Shown: piece after piece, positions 10,728 through 20,683 of the stretch
Layout of the letters: each line of letters begins with the position of its first letter
Numbering within the stretch: position 1 is the stretch's first letter
From: Mycocentrospora acerina
Lineage: Eukaryota; Ascomycota; Dothideomycetes; Pleosporales
Assembly (NCBI GenBank): GCA_022701365.1
Contig: JAKUHH010000084.1
Span: 744,001 to 808,000 of the forward strand
Length of the DNA: 64,000 nt
Direction: 5' to 3'
Notes under the pieces: generated by a model
Database searches by the model: none
What the model was told of the DNA's origin: nothing
What the model saw: only the letters and a program-made list of their open reading frames with translations
Translations under genes and position numbers: made by a program

Positions 10728-12522
10728 CTCGAAACGTGGGGTCTCACCTATGGCGAACAGAAGATATGCAGATTGGTATGTGTAGAGAAGCCAAACGCGG
10801 CACGTGAATTTGACTGACAGAACCGAAAATTCTGCAGAGAGGAAGGTTGAATGTCAAATATTTGAATGGAAAGAGGAAATGAAGGGACAATTTGGTTGAA
10901 AGAGACGGGGGGGGGGGGGGGGGGGGGAAATNNNNNNNNNNNNNNNNNNNNNNNNNNNNNNNNNNNNNNNNNNNNNNNNNNNNNNNNNNNNNNNNNNNNN
11001 NNNNNNNNNNNNNNNNNNNNNNNNNNNNNNNNNNNNNNNNNNNNNNNNNNNNNNNNNNNNNNNNNNNNNNNNNNNNNNNNNNNNNNNNNNNNNNNNNNNN
11101 NNNNNNNNNGGGGGGGGGGGGGGGGGGGGCTGCGAAATTCAAGTACTGTAGGTGGCTGGGAGTGAGCTGACTTCACCATTGTGAAAATATTGAAATTGAC
11201 CTCAATTGGATGCCGAAAAAATTGGGATCGGTCACTGTAACACGAGCAGGTGAAAGAAGATGGTAAAAGGTGAAGGAGGCTGTTAATGTCAAAGCTGACT
11301 TAAGATCCAATGGATCAAAAAACTTAGTAAGATGCCTGACTTGAGAGTATACTTCGGCATTAACTTAGCGCTCAATTCTCTTTATCGTCCCTAAAAAAAT
11401 TGAATTTAATACGCCACAAACAAGTCTTCAAATATGTTTTGTTGAACACGACCTTAAAGTAAGAATTCCGTATACGTGTAAAATTTCGACATTTCTAGGT
11501 AATCACATATTAAATGGGTAATATTTAACCTTTAATTGCTCAATCTTTGAGAAGTTAATTAAGGACCCTGAAACTCTTGGTTATGTAGCGTAAAGAAGAT
11601 GTTTCCCTTAGTAGTCGAAGTTGTGATGCTGGGGCGTCAAATGCACTTTCAACCGATTATCCCCAGTGTGACGATGAGTTCCAGATGACTTCAAAGTAAT
11701 AGAATTGAAAAACAACGGCCTGATTAGCAGTTCTTGATGTAGTAATTTACATAATACGAGCTGACAACAGTCGCATAGCATACCTTCGAAATACCTTTGT
11801 ACTATAAATCACATGGTTTGTTAACAAGAGTCCGGTGGCCAGTGGTATCTCAATTAGCCCGGCCAATTTGCCTGGACATCAAAATAAACTAGCAGCATTA
11901 GTCATAACAGTGACTTACTCAGTGCTGAATCAGTACGATGCATTGGTTGGTTTACTATTCGAGAATAGTAGCTATCAACAGACAATTCTAAAGATAGTCT
12001 TGGTTCTGGGTATCTTTTATGTGTGTGCTGTGAAAGGTTGCCAAGCATGTGTGGCTGTGGTGTAGGGCAATTTCGGCGAGACACACACAGTAGCCGACAA
12101 CGGGTACATCCGCCCACAAGGATTTGGGGCCTGCGGTGGCTCATTGGCATTCAATGCGCGAATACGGATAATTGTCTATCAGTAATATGCAAGTAGTATG
12201 CGGGTTGCAATTTGCGGTAGAAACAAGTCTACTTCCGATATACCATCGGTAATTTGCTCCTTAGGCCACGTAAGATTCACCTCTCCAGGCAATACCGTTG
12301 TTGATACGAAAATCCACAGAGGCTCTTTTGAACATGGCCAGTTTCTTGCGTTGCACTCACTCTGTGTCTATCGCACTATCACATCGTTCTTGGTCATCGG
12401 CTACAAACTAAAATAACGCGACACTTGCCAGGGGACCCGAGAAGAGTGGAGTATGAAAATCTGGCAATCTGAAATCTGGAGATTTCTGCTATATAATCAT
12501 TCAAGATCAGCAAACGCTCCAA
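10728..12522. other. Intergenic region with assembly gap
   Basis: AT-rich, gene-poor sequence containing the unresolved gap described separately. The short frames on both strands lack support. It precedes the tRNA-Phe gene. Confidence 0.5.
10907..11129. repeat. Poly-G tracts flanking a 178-base assembly gap
   Basis: 21 consecutive G at 10907-10927, then AAAT, then N from 10932 to 11109, then 20 G at 11110-11129, all G on the + strand. The assembler evidently could not cross a G homopolymer or a G-rich repeat. Any frame through the gap is meaningless. Confidence 0.95.
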
Positions 12523-12657
12523 GTCTTCTTAGCTCAATTGGGAGAGCGCCAGACTGAAGTTCAGTCATTAAATCTGGAGGTACAGCGGTTAGTGTGCCTC
12601 TTCTCACATCAAAACATCAAATCTAACGACAATTCAGTTCGATCCGCTGAGAGGACA
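12523..12657 (+). tRNA. tRNA-Phe(GAA) with canonical intron and T-arm insertion
   Basis: The acceptor stem GTCTTCT (12523-12529) pairs with AGAGGAC (12650-12656; one G-U), and the discriminator is A at 12657. The D arm is GCTC/GAGC, and the A box TAGCTCAATTGG fits the consensus exactly. The anticodon stem CCAGA/TCTGG encloses the GAA anticodon at 12556-12558. A 12-nt intron (12560-12571) sits one base 3' of the anticodon, the canonical site, and its start TTCAG can pair with CTGAA as in normal pre-tRNAs. The T stem CAGCG/CGCTG and loop TTCGATC are complete but split by 50 nt at 12588-12637. Removing both insertions leaves exactly 73 nt, a full-length tRNA. The first T5 run is at 12695, rather far for a Pol III terminator. 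Gene or recent pseudogene is unresolved. Confidence 0.85.
12588..12637 (+). other. Intron-like insertion in tRNA-Phe T arm
   Basis: These 50 nt lie exactly between tRNA positions 53 and 54. They begin GTTAGT, contain CTAAC (12623-12627) and end in CAG, with the presumed branch A 11 nt from the end. Length and signals match the spliceosomal introns of neighbouring protein genes, such as the 49-, 50- and 48-bp introns of the gene at 13723. This is not a position where fungal tRNA introns are normally removed by the tRNA-splicing endonuclease. Confidence 0.7.
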
Positions 12658-13722
12658 AACTCCGCGCCTGGTTTACCAGGACCTTTCGAACATATTTTTG
12701 TTTTGTGTACAAAGATCTAATAGACATTACGATTGCTAGCCTTGAGGTGTGAAGCCTAATAGGTAGGCGATTCTAAGCGTTATTTTTGTATTCAGAGAAT
12801 TTCTTCAATTTTGAAGTTCTGCTGTATTGAGGCAGCGATGGAAGTGGAGCCAAACTGATAAAGGTAGTCGAATAACGTAGTGCTGGATCCAAGAGTTTTG
12901 AAGGCCGTTTGCCAACTGTGGCAATAAGTGTTGATGAAGCCAGGGGATATAATATCGTCGGTGATGTCGATAACTTCTGTGATATTGGTAGTGTACCACT
13001 GTAGGGAGCCTGACCTATTTTTTCCGTGCCCGTACGCAGAAAAACGATCTATTGAATAGTAGTCCCTAATTCAAGCAAATCTACCTTCGTCAGAGGACTC
13101 TCACCTAGCAACCGAATTTAAATTCCCCAAATTACCTTGATATCCGGACCAGTAGACACATGCGACGATTTCGAGACCACTGACTCATAAAATGCGAACA
13201 TTATGATTTCAACAGCTAAAATCCGGAAGGTTAATTTAGTGAAGAGAAGTCGCTGCTCCCAACATTGTCCTTCTCGAGCAACTAGACCCTTTATCAGTTA
13301 TTCCCAAGCCCTGTTCAATTTTATCGAAGAGCCAGTTCCTTACCTGAACATAATGAGAACATGACATACTGCACAGCAGTCATATCGCCGCATGAACTTC
13401 TCGAATCTTGTATTTAGATAGTTACTCGAGTTTGTGATTTTTTGAATGAACAGTTCTAACATTCTAGCGTAGAGAATGACGTCATTCTGCTTGTGGCGCA
13501 TGGAAGAGTGTGTTAGCGGCAACGGACATTGCAAAGAGAGATAACAACACCAGACGCAAACGAGTACTGTAGTCAATAAACTGTAGTTCGCAACTATCAC
13601 ATGCGCATCTCGATTTCTCTATCCAACAGCACCATTAAATACAACATCAACGTGTAGCGGTGACTCACTGCACCCCGCCAACAACGAACAACGAGCGACG
13701 AACAACAGTTTACAGCAACGAT
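12658..13722. other. Intergenic region
   Basis: AT-rich spacer between the tRNA gene and the histidine phosphatase gene. T-runs at 12695-12704 are the nearest candidate Pol III terminators. No other element was recognised. Confidence 0.4.
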
Positions 13723-14667
13723 ATGCCTCCAATCATACATCTCGTTCGCCATGCTCAAGGCGAACACAACGCGACTGTATGTATAAGGCCTATTCTAAAT
13801 GGAAAGCTTGCACTCACGGTTTGGCAGCGGGACTACTCTATCCGTGACGCGGTTTTGACTGAGAAAGGCAAGGACCAATGTCGTGCAGTAAGATCAAACT
13901 TTAAATATCACAACGATATTAACGTGGTCTTCGCATCGCCCCTTCGCCGTACCATTCAGACTGCAGCTCTATGTTTTGGGCCAACTTTAGCTCGAGATGA
14001 CGTACCGTTTATCTTGTTGCCTTCACTCCAGGAAGTTAGCAACCTTGGCTGCGATACTGGCTTGGCAGACTCGCCTCAGGACTTTACGCACCTCTTGTCT
14101 GGATTGTTCTTAGAAGGAGAACTTGAGTTCGATCTGAAAAAAATTGAGACCACGGCCGTAACAGAGGGATGGAACAGCAAAGTCAGTTGAAACCCGACAA
14201 TACCAGTTTTAATGCTGATCTTATCTTTAGCAAGGGTACTGGGCGTATGAAAAACAAGCGATATCCAGACGTGCTCAGGATTTAAGGAACTGGCTACTTC
14301 AACGTCCCGAGGAACAGGTTCGTAACATTCAGTGGTATCATATCATGTTGCTTTACTGACTGGTTAGATACTCCTTGTCACGCATGGAGCATTTGCACAT
14401 TTTCTGACTGAGGATTGGAATGTGGATGACCCTATGCTTGGCACAGCTTATAAGAATTGTAATTATTTGACTCTTGGCGTAACGAGACACAACTAACACA
14501 CCGTAGGCGAGCACCGTCAATTTAACTTTACATCAAAATCGACAGCTGATGATGCACATCTAGAAGAAAGCGAAGCAAGTAGAACGACGAGAGGTTCTCG
14601 ACCAAAAGAGTCTGATCCACACGTATTGGATGCAATCAAGACAGTAGTAGAGGAGAGTAAGAATTAG
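13723..14667 (+). CDS. Histidine phosphatase superfamily (phosphoglycerate mutase-like) protein
   Basis: Four exons: 13723-14181, 14231-14317, 14368-14458 and 14507-14667, coding for 265 aa. The introns are 49, 50 and 48 bp with donors GTCAGT, GTTCGT and GTAATT; intron 3 has a clear CTAAC branch site. The start at 13723 places LVRHAQGEHN (Arg9, His10) at the N-terminus. ASPLRRTIQTA supplies further phosphate-binding arginine, and ILLVTHGAFAHFL (His188) is the second catalytic histidine block. These residues define the branch-1 histidine phosphatases, which hydrolyse phosphate esters through a phospho-His10 intermediate. The substrate cannot be read from sequence; many fungal homologues are general phosphatases rather than glycolytic mutases. 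There is no signal peptide, so it is probably cytosolic. The C-terminal 50 residues are charged and may be disordered. Confidence 0.9.
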
Positions 14668-16145
14668 AAAGCCCAAGGGTATATAGATACCGTTTGCTAC
14701 TTCAATGGTAGCCCACACCTATAAATGTTATTCTTCACTATTCCCAACCAGAATAACCAGAACTCCTTTTGCCTTGAATTTGGCCTCGGACGAAATTATG
14801 GTACCCTTCCTCTACCCCAAGTTACCCACCGCGGCTATTGTCTCGCATTGGCCATGCGGTCAGCCGTGGATACGCACCTTCGACACACAGTTGTAGAAAT
14901 GGCTTCCACGGTTTGCACCAGTGATCATCAATAGTCCCGAGTCAGAAACTATGGTACAATTCCCGCACTTCTTCCTACCCCGCATGAATGTCACCGTCTA
15001 GACGCTTATCAATTACCCTTACCTAGTTCTTAGGACCGAATCTCAGCCATTCCCTCCTCACACACAATCAATCTAATCCCACGCCAAACAGAGTCAGGGT
15101 CTGCCTGGGGTGCAGAAGTCGCACATATTGGGCTTTGGTGAGAACCAGAGGATAGAGATTCATTGGTCAGCGCTTCACTCGGGAACATGCTCATCCTGGT
15201 AAACTAATATGACGAGTGCATTCTTCTTGCAGGGTCGACTATGGACATGTCGTCCGACTCGCAGGTGAGGCGAAACATCATGTCGCGAATTACTCGAACC
15301 GGCCTAGGGTGCGGTCAACGTCGGAAGCTTGTACGTCAGAGTTTGCTCGGTGCCTGTCCGGGTAATTACGACAAGGCGGCGCCACGACGGCGCCAGCCCG
15401 GGATGGCGCGGATCGAAATGCTTGACCCGCCAACCGCGAAGACCGTTGCTGAGCATTTGACGGGTAAGGCTGCATCTCGCCTCATCCTCGCGTTGTATTC
15501 GTCACTGTGCGTTGGTAACCATCAAATGCCCGACATCCTGCTGGCTGGGGGAACAAATCCTTATCACGCGCTCAAATCGTGATGTCACATCTGGTCCTGG
15601 ATGGATCGTCCGACGCTGAGACACTGCACGTCCCTTTGCTCACTTCTTTGCACGTAAAATTTTCATATTTTTACGTCAACTGTATTGTACCAAGTGGGAC
15701 ATGGAATCCATCCACATCTAGGCACGTGCTGCAGGCCATGGTACCCCCAAGATCCAGTGCCGGTCAAACTCGGGATTCTGGGGCGCGCGGAGAGAAGGTG
15801 TTTGTTCCATTCTATTACACACGCCGTAATGCGGAGAGATAAGGTCGTGTGATATAAATGTAATTAGGTGCCCTCTGAGAGGAGTTGGTAGTTCATCTCG
15901 ATTCTGAGCGCTCGTCGGATTACCTCGCTGGCACCGTCCGTCTCCCCCCACAACCGGTACCAGATTTGAACATAATCTGCACTGCGAGCTCTTATCTGAA
16001 CCATCAGGGCGTTTAAACATTGCCTCCACAGCTATCCTCCGACAATCACGCCGTCTTATCTTTACCAGACGCTTGAAGTACAAAAGTAACTCTGCCCCTC
16101 GAGACCTGCTTTCCCAACACCACAACCCACATTTCTCTATTCAAC
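14668..16145. other. Intergenic region upstream of permease
   Basis: 1.5 kb, locally more GC-rich than the DNA to its left. A 113-codon frame at 15241-15582 has no domain or convincing composition and is not called. The permease promoter must lie in its right part, which is pyrimidine-rich near 15940-16145. Confidence 0.4.
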
Positions 16146-17585
16146 ATGCAAGAGGTATCTCATGCTCCTGGCGTCATGCAACCCAGCAACAACGTCTATG
16201 CACAAACTCCGTACAACATGGACGACATATCTTCGGACGGAAAGAAGAGTGATCCTGAGCTCGCAGCTGCTGGCAGGACTGTAACCGTACAAGAAGGATC
16301 TGAAAAGTTTCACCAATTGGGTTGGAAACGACTCACCGTCTGCCTCATCGTTGAAGCTATTGCCCTTGGTTCGCTCAGTGTTCCTAGCGCTTTTGCAAAG
16401 CTCGGCATGGTTGCTGGTGTTATCATGACCGTCGGCCTCGGTCTTATTGCGATCTACACGTCCTACGTCGTCGGCCAAGTCAAGATGAAATACCCGCACG
16501 TCAACCACTACTCGGATGCCGTCCAGCTGATCTGGGGGCGTTTTGGGTATGAGCTGACTGGAGTCATGTTCGCACTATTCCTGATCCTTCTGGTTGGCTC
16601 GCACGCCCTGACGGGTACCATTGCATTCATCACGATTATCGACAACTACGCCGTTTGCGCGCTCGTATGGGGTGTCATCTCTATGATCATCCTATTGATC
16701 CTCGCGCTGCCTCCATCGTTTGCCGAATTCGCCATCCTTGGTTACATCGACTTTGCCAGTATCCTGATTGCTATTGGAATCACCATCATCGCAACTGGTA
16801 TTCAAGCCCACGATGCGCCTGGTGGGCTCAGCGCGGTAAACTGGTCCGCATGGCCGCCAGCCGATGTTACATTCTACGAGGCTTTCCTTGCTACCACCAA
16901 CATCATCTTTGCGTACTCCTTCGCTGTGTGCCAGTTCTCATTCATGTCCGAGATGCACACACCCAAGGACTACGTCAAGTCGATCTGGGCACTCGGTCTT
17001 ATCGAAATTTTCATCTATACCGTCACCGGCGCGCTCATCTACGCATTCGTCGGACAAGATGTAGGCTCACCTGCACTACTGTCCGCCGGGCATACGGTCT
17101 CACGTATCGCCTTTGGTGTTGCACTCCCCGTCATCTTCATCTCTGGCAGCATCAACGGCACTGTTGTTGGGCGTTATATCCTCGACCGTGCTTTTGTCAA
17201 CAACCCAACGATCCGTTACGTCAAGGGCGCAAAGGGCTGGGGTTTCTGGTTCATCCTAATCACCATCATCACAGTTATAGGCTGGATCATTGCTGAGGCC
17301 ATTCCTTTCTTCAACGCTCTTCTCGGCCTTATCTCATCGCTGTTCATCTCGGGTTTTACGTTTTATTTTCCTGCCCTTTTCTGGTTCCAGCTCATCAAGG
17401 TCGGTAAATGGAACGAGAATGCGCACAACATCAGCTTGAGCATCATAAACGGCATTTGCTTCTTGATTGGCATTGCGGTGCTTGGGTGCGGTACTTATGC
17501 ATCTGTGCAGGATATCATGAACCAATACAACGGTGGTAATGTCCGCAGTCCGTTCACGTGCGATTCTAGATCGTACACATCATGA
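16146..17585 (+). CDS. Amino-acid permease, AAAP family (Mtr-like)
   Basis: Single exon, 479 aa. A polar N-terminal tail of about 55 residues precedes the first helix (LTVCLIVEAIALGSLSVPSA), followed by about ten more hydrophobic segments, giving the expected 11 helices. The opening GSLSVPSAFAKLGMVAG and the segment NIIFAYSFAVCQFSFMSEM are characteristic of the Aa_trans family, whose fungal members include the neutral and aromatic amino-acid permease Mtr. It should import amino acids across the plasma membrane by proton symport; the preferred substrate is unknown. The C-terminus is short and polar. Unlike most genes here it has no intron. Confidence 0.9.
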   Translation: MQEVSHAPGVMQPSNNVYAQTPYNMDDISSDGKKSDPELAAAGRTVTVQEGSEKFHQLGWKRLTVCLIVEAIALGSLSVPSAFAKLGMVAGVIMTVGLGLIAIYTSYVVGQVKMKYPHVNHYSDAVQLIWGRFGYELTGVMFALFLILLVGSHALTGTIAFITIIDNYAVCALVWGVISMIILLILALPPSFAEFAILGYIDFASILIAIGITIIATGIQAHDAPGGLSAVNWSAWPPADVTFYEAFLATTNIIFAYSFAVCQFSFMSEMHTPKDYVKSIWALGLIEIFIYTVTGALIYAFVGQDVGSPALLSAGHTVSRIAFGVALPVIFISGSINGTVVGRYILDRAFVNNPTIRYVKGAKGWGFWFILITIITVIGWIIAEAIPFFNALLGLISSLFISGFTFYFPALFWFQLIKVGKWNENAHNISLSIINGICFLIGIAVLGCGTYASVQDIMNQYNGGNVRSPFTCDSRSYTS

Positions 17586-18452
17586 ACAACAGGAAAGGGA
17601 GTACGGCGCGAGCGCCCAAAGGAGTATTTTGGATAATGCTTCAGATACCCATGACATTGTCATTTTATTTAATTAGCGAAACTGTTTTGTAGATTGACTA
17701 CAACCAGAATTTACGTTTGACGCTCTTCACTCCGCTCCAGTTTCTTTTTGACAAACGTGAGTGATATTGCAGAACACTAAAAAAAACACAGATATGATCA
17801 TAAACAACATGCCAGAACTTACTTGACACTGTGTACGTGCTTGCAAGCTGTAAAATCGCTCGCAGCTTATGCGCACAAGAGAGGCCTGGGTAACACTTGC
17901 GAATATTGTTTCCACCCAAAAAAGCCCTTCACGCTCGATCTATGCCTAGACTTTTCTTGATTGTCTTCGAATATTCTTACCCAGTATCAAGCTGTCAGCA
18001 CTCTCGACAATATCAATATAACGTTTTACTTTTGCACTGAGAAAACAAGGCGTCGTTCAGGAGCCTGTAAAGTAGGTGGCCCAATTTTTTACCAGTCACA
18101 AGTTCCGTAACTTAAAGAACTTGAAGATGCACTCTTCTTACCTTCACCGGCACTTCCTAGACTGGTAAATCGGACTAGCGCTGTTGTGTGACGCACTTGG
18201 GCCTATGCATCACCTCAGTCTATCTCACAAGTAGGCTCAGCCTTAGGGACAAGCATCTACACCTACTTCCCCAGCTCCACTTAACAATAGACATTGGTTC
18301 GCCTTGCTGTTTTCGTGCAGTAACAGCACAGATCACTCGCAACTGCAATTATTGAGGGAAATCAGTTGCACAAAGCGGGCACAGTGCCAAACAAACTGAC
18401 CAATCACGCGAGGCTCAATAAATATACAGCGTGACCCAGCAGAAAGTCAACC
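17586..18452. other. Intergenic region
   Basis: Holds the 3' end of the permease gene and the promoter of the F-box-like gene, including a TATA-like AATAAATATAC about 30 nt before its ATG. Nothing else was recognised. Confidence 0.4.
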
Positions 18453-20063
18453 ATGGATCACCTATCGACTGTTTTATCAGAGTCTCAAACGTCTGACACC
18501 AAGAATTACTCATCCGACTCTAAGAACAAACTTCCAGCACTCGCTCCGTCAAACCATTCTCTCTCGCCAGATCACAACAACATGTCAAACACCCAGAGGA
18601 AGACCAAAAGCAAAAAAGACGCATTCACGTTCATTTCAGCTGCACTTGTAGATTCTGTGATCGAGGCTACTAATGACTTCATAGAACGCGAGCGCAATCG
18701 TAATTTCTCGTTTCTCGCCAGACACAGTCGACAACATAAAGATGCAAAAGACCTTCTTTTTGTCGCTCGTGCAAGCCATGGTGATATACAGGCTCTCCGT
18801 AGGCAAATTAACCGTCGGGGCACGGTGAAATTCCACAGCCAACAGTGGTATACCTTTATCGAGCCTCTATATTCTGACGGACTACGCCGAGTCATCGCGA
18901 TCAACCCTATTCCTGGGGAACCCATACAGGCTGAAAGTTTGATGATTCTAGACCCATTGCATGAAGATAATAGTGTCATGTTAGGCACATGGTTGCGAGA
19001 ATCGTACGAATGTCATGACAACTATCAGCTGAGATTCGATGATATCCAATTGAATGAACAGCAATTGTGGTGGGAAGGTAACGGAAAACAATTTCGGCTT
19101 TTAAATCTCCCGTTGGAGTTGCGGGAAATCATATACCTTCATATCGTAGGTTCTGTTGTCTTACCTGACATCGCGTGGTCGAAGAAACAGTCTGTCACCC
19201 TTGGAGCTGGCTTCTCTTACGGAAGCAAAAATCAGTATGGCCTCAAGCTCGATCCAAATATTCAATCACCGAACCTCACTATTTTGAGAACCAACAAGCA
19301 AGTCCACAAAGAGGTCCTGGAAGTAGCATACCGCGACACCTTCAAGCGATTTCGTGCCGTAGGCATAGACGATTGCTCAGAATCTCGACCACTGCCCAGA
19401 TCCCGCTTCAATACGAACATAACTGGAATTCGCTCTCTAGTCCCCCACGCTGCTTTCCTCCGAAATGTGCAGTTGGAGATGTCGGCAGTTCGCTACTTCT
19501 CCTTCTTTGGCATAAAACCAACGATCCGCGATCCTGCAGGGCTCAATGCTATCTACTCGAGACCCAACTCGTCAGTTCATAAAGTCGAAGCAAACATACT
19601 AGGTACTTTCACAGCTCTTCAGAAACTTGATCTGCGATTCATCAGTCCAAAACATCCAGAAGCCGTATGTCCATGGACTTTGCGTGCAGACAAACCCCCG
19701 AGTAAATTTCATTCCTGCCAGAGAATTTGGATCGACTGGTTTCTTACTATTGGTTGGGGTCACCTCAAACGTCTCAAAGGAGTCAAGATCACACTGAGTG
19801 GCTGCGTGAAGGATAGCACACGGAAGCACTGGGAGCATGTACTCAACGACACAAGTGTTGACTGGACTTCAGTAGTTAAGGGCATGGAGACTGTGATTTG
19901 GAAAAACAAATCAAACATGGACCCGATCCCATGCCGCTGCTCGATACCATGCTCAAAGGAGGACAATCCACTTGCTGATCACGCATGGACCCAGCATGAA
20001 TTGAGGATGATAGAGGGCTTACAAAAAGAGCTAAACGATATTTACTGGGACTTTGACGATTAG
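18453..20063 (+). CDS. F-box-like fungal protein
   Basis: Single exon, 536 aa. The N-terminal 70 residues are Ser/Asn/Lys-rich and disordered. Around residue 215 the motif FRLLNLPLELREIIYLHIVG matches the F-box/2EXR-like start of many fungal proteins, and NLTILRTNKQVHKEVLEVAY follows at the expected distance. The rest has the mixed hydrophobic/charged pattern of long uncharacterised fungal F-box-type proteins and ends in a short acidic tail. By family, a role as substrate adaptor of an SCF ubiquitin ligase is possible, but no partner or target can be inferred. The ATG at 18453 is in good context (ACCATGG). Confidence 0.65.
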   Translation: MDHLSTVLSESQTSDTKNYSSDSKNKLPALAPSNHSLSPDHNNMSNTQRKTKSKKDAFTFISAALVDSVIEATNDFIERERNRNFSFLARHSRQHKDAKDLLFVARASHGDIQALRRQINRRGTVKFHSQQWYTFIEPLYSDGLRRVIAINPIPGEPIQAESLMILDPLHEDNSVMLGTWLRESYECHDNYQLRFDDIQLNEQQLWWEGNGKQFRLLNLPLELREIIYLHIVGSVVLPDIAWSKKQSVTLGAGFSYGSKNQYGLKLDPNIQSPNLTILRTNKQVHKEVLEVAYRDTFKRFRAVGIDDCSESRPLPRSRFNTNITGIRSLVPHAAFLRNVQLEMSAVRYFSFFGIKPTIRDPAGLNAIYSRPNSSVHKVEANILGTFTALQKLDLRFISPKHPEAVCPWTLRADKPPSKFHSCQRIWIDWFLTIGWGHLKRLKGVKITLSGCVKDSTRKHWEHVLNDTSVDWTSVVKGMETVIWKNKSNMDPIPCRCSIPCSKEDNPLADHAWTQHELRMIEGLQKELNDIYWDFDD

Positions 20064-20683
20064 GAAATGTTTTCTTACCTCAAATAGTTGGGATGGTAGG
20101 TAAAAGTGTTCTTATTGTGGCTTCAAAGTTCCAATGTAGTAAGACTTCTATTTCCAAGTCCACAAATAGCATCGAAGTACCCAGGTATCTTGCACTCCAT
20201 CTCCTGTTCTTCTCCGGTAGGCATATTCGCAAAGCAAATTTTGAGCATCTTGCAGCTTTGTTAACTTGAACGAGAGGAAGACAAGTGTATTAATTTTTTG
20301 CAAAGACTACATAATCACCAATTTACTTGTAGTAAACCAAATCAGTGTTTATCTTTGCTCACTCTTCTCTCATATCAGCCTCTCGCACTACTCTTCTTCA
20401 CCAGTCTGGTGTAACGTTGCTAGCACTTTTTCACGTCATACGAAATATTACTATGTAACCCTGCTAGCGGATGCGGGCCGATTCACACGCCACCGTAATG
20501 ACGCTATGAAAAAACCAGATCTCACAACGAATCCAGTAGGCGCACGCGTGAGCAATCGTTGATAACGTCCCATTGACAAACGCCAACAGGTTTGGTGAAT
20601 GTAATAGGCATACCAAGAAGACCTGTAAACGAATCTTTACCCTTCAAACCACCGACGATTCCACGCCAATCGAATACACATTC
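20064..20683. other. Intergenic region
   Basis: Spacer between two same-strand genes, containing the promoter of the amine oxidase gene. An in-frame extension of that gene from 20573 begins at a TTG and is not used. No element was recognised. Confidence 0.4.

Noticed and set aside
10744..11179. Frames spanning the first gap with poly-Pro or poly-Gly ends
   Set aside because: Created by reading through N and G/C homopolymers.
15241..15582. 113-codon frame between phosphatase and permease genes
   Set aside because: No domain, and overlapping frames on both strands are equally open; probably chance.
16655..17296. 213-codon frame within the permease gene
   Set aside because: Overlaps the permease in another frame; the permease frame has clear helices and family motifs.
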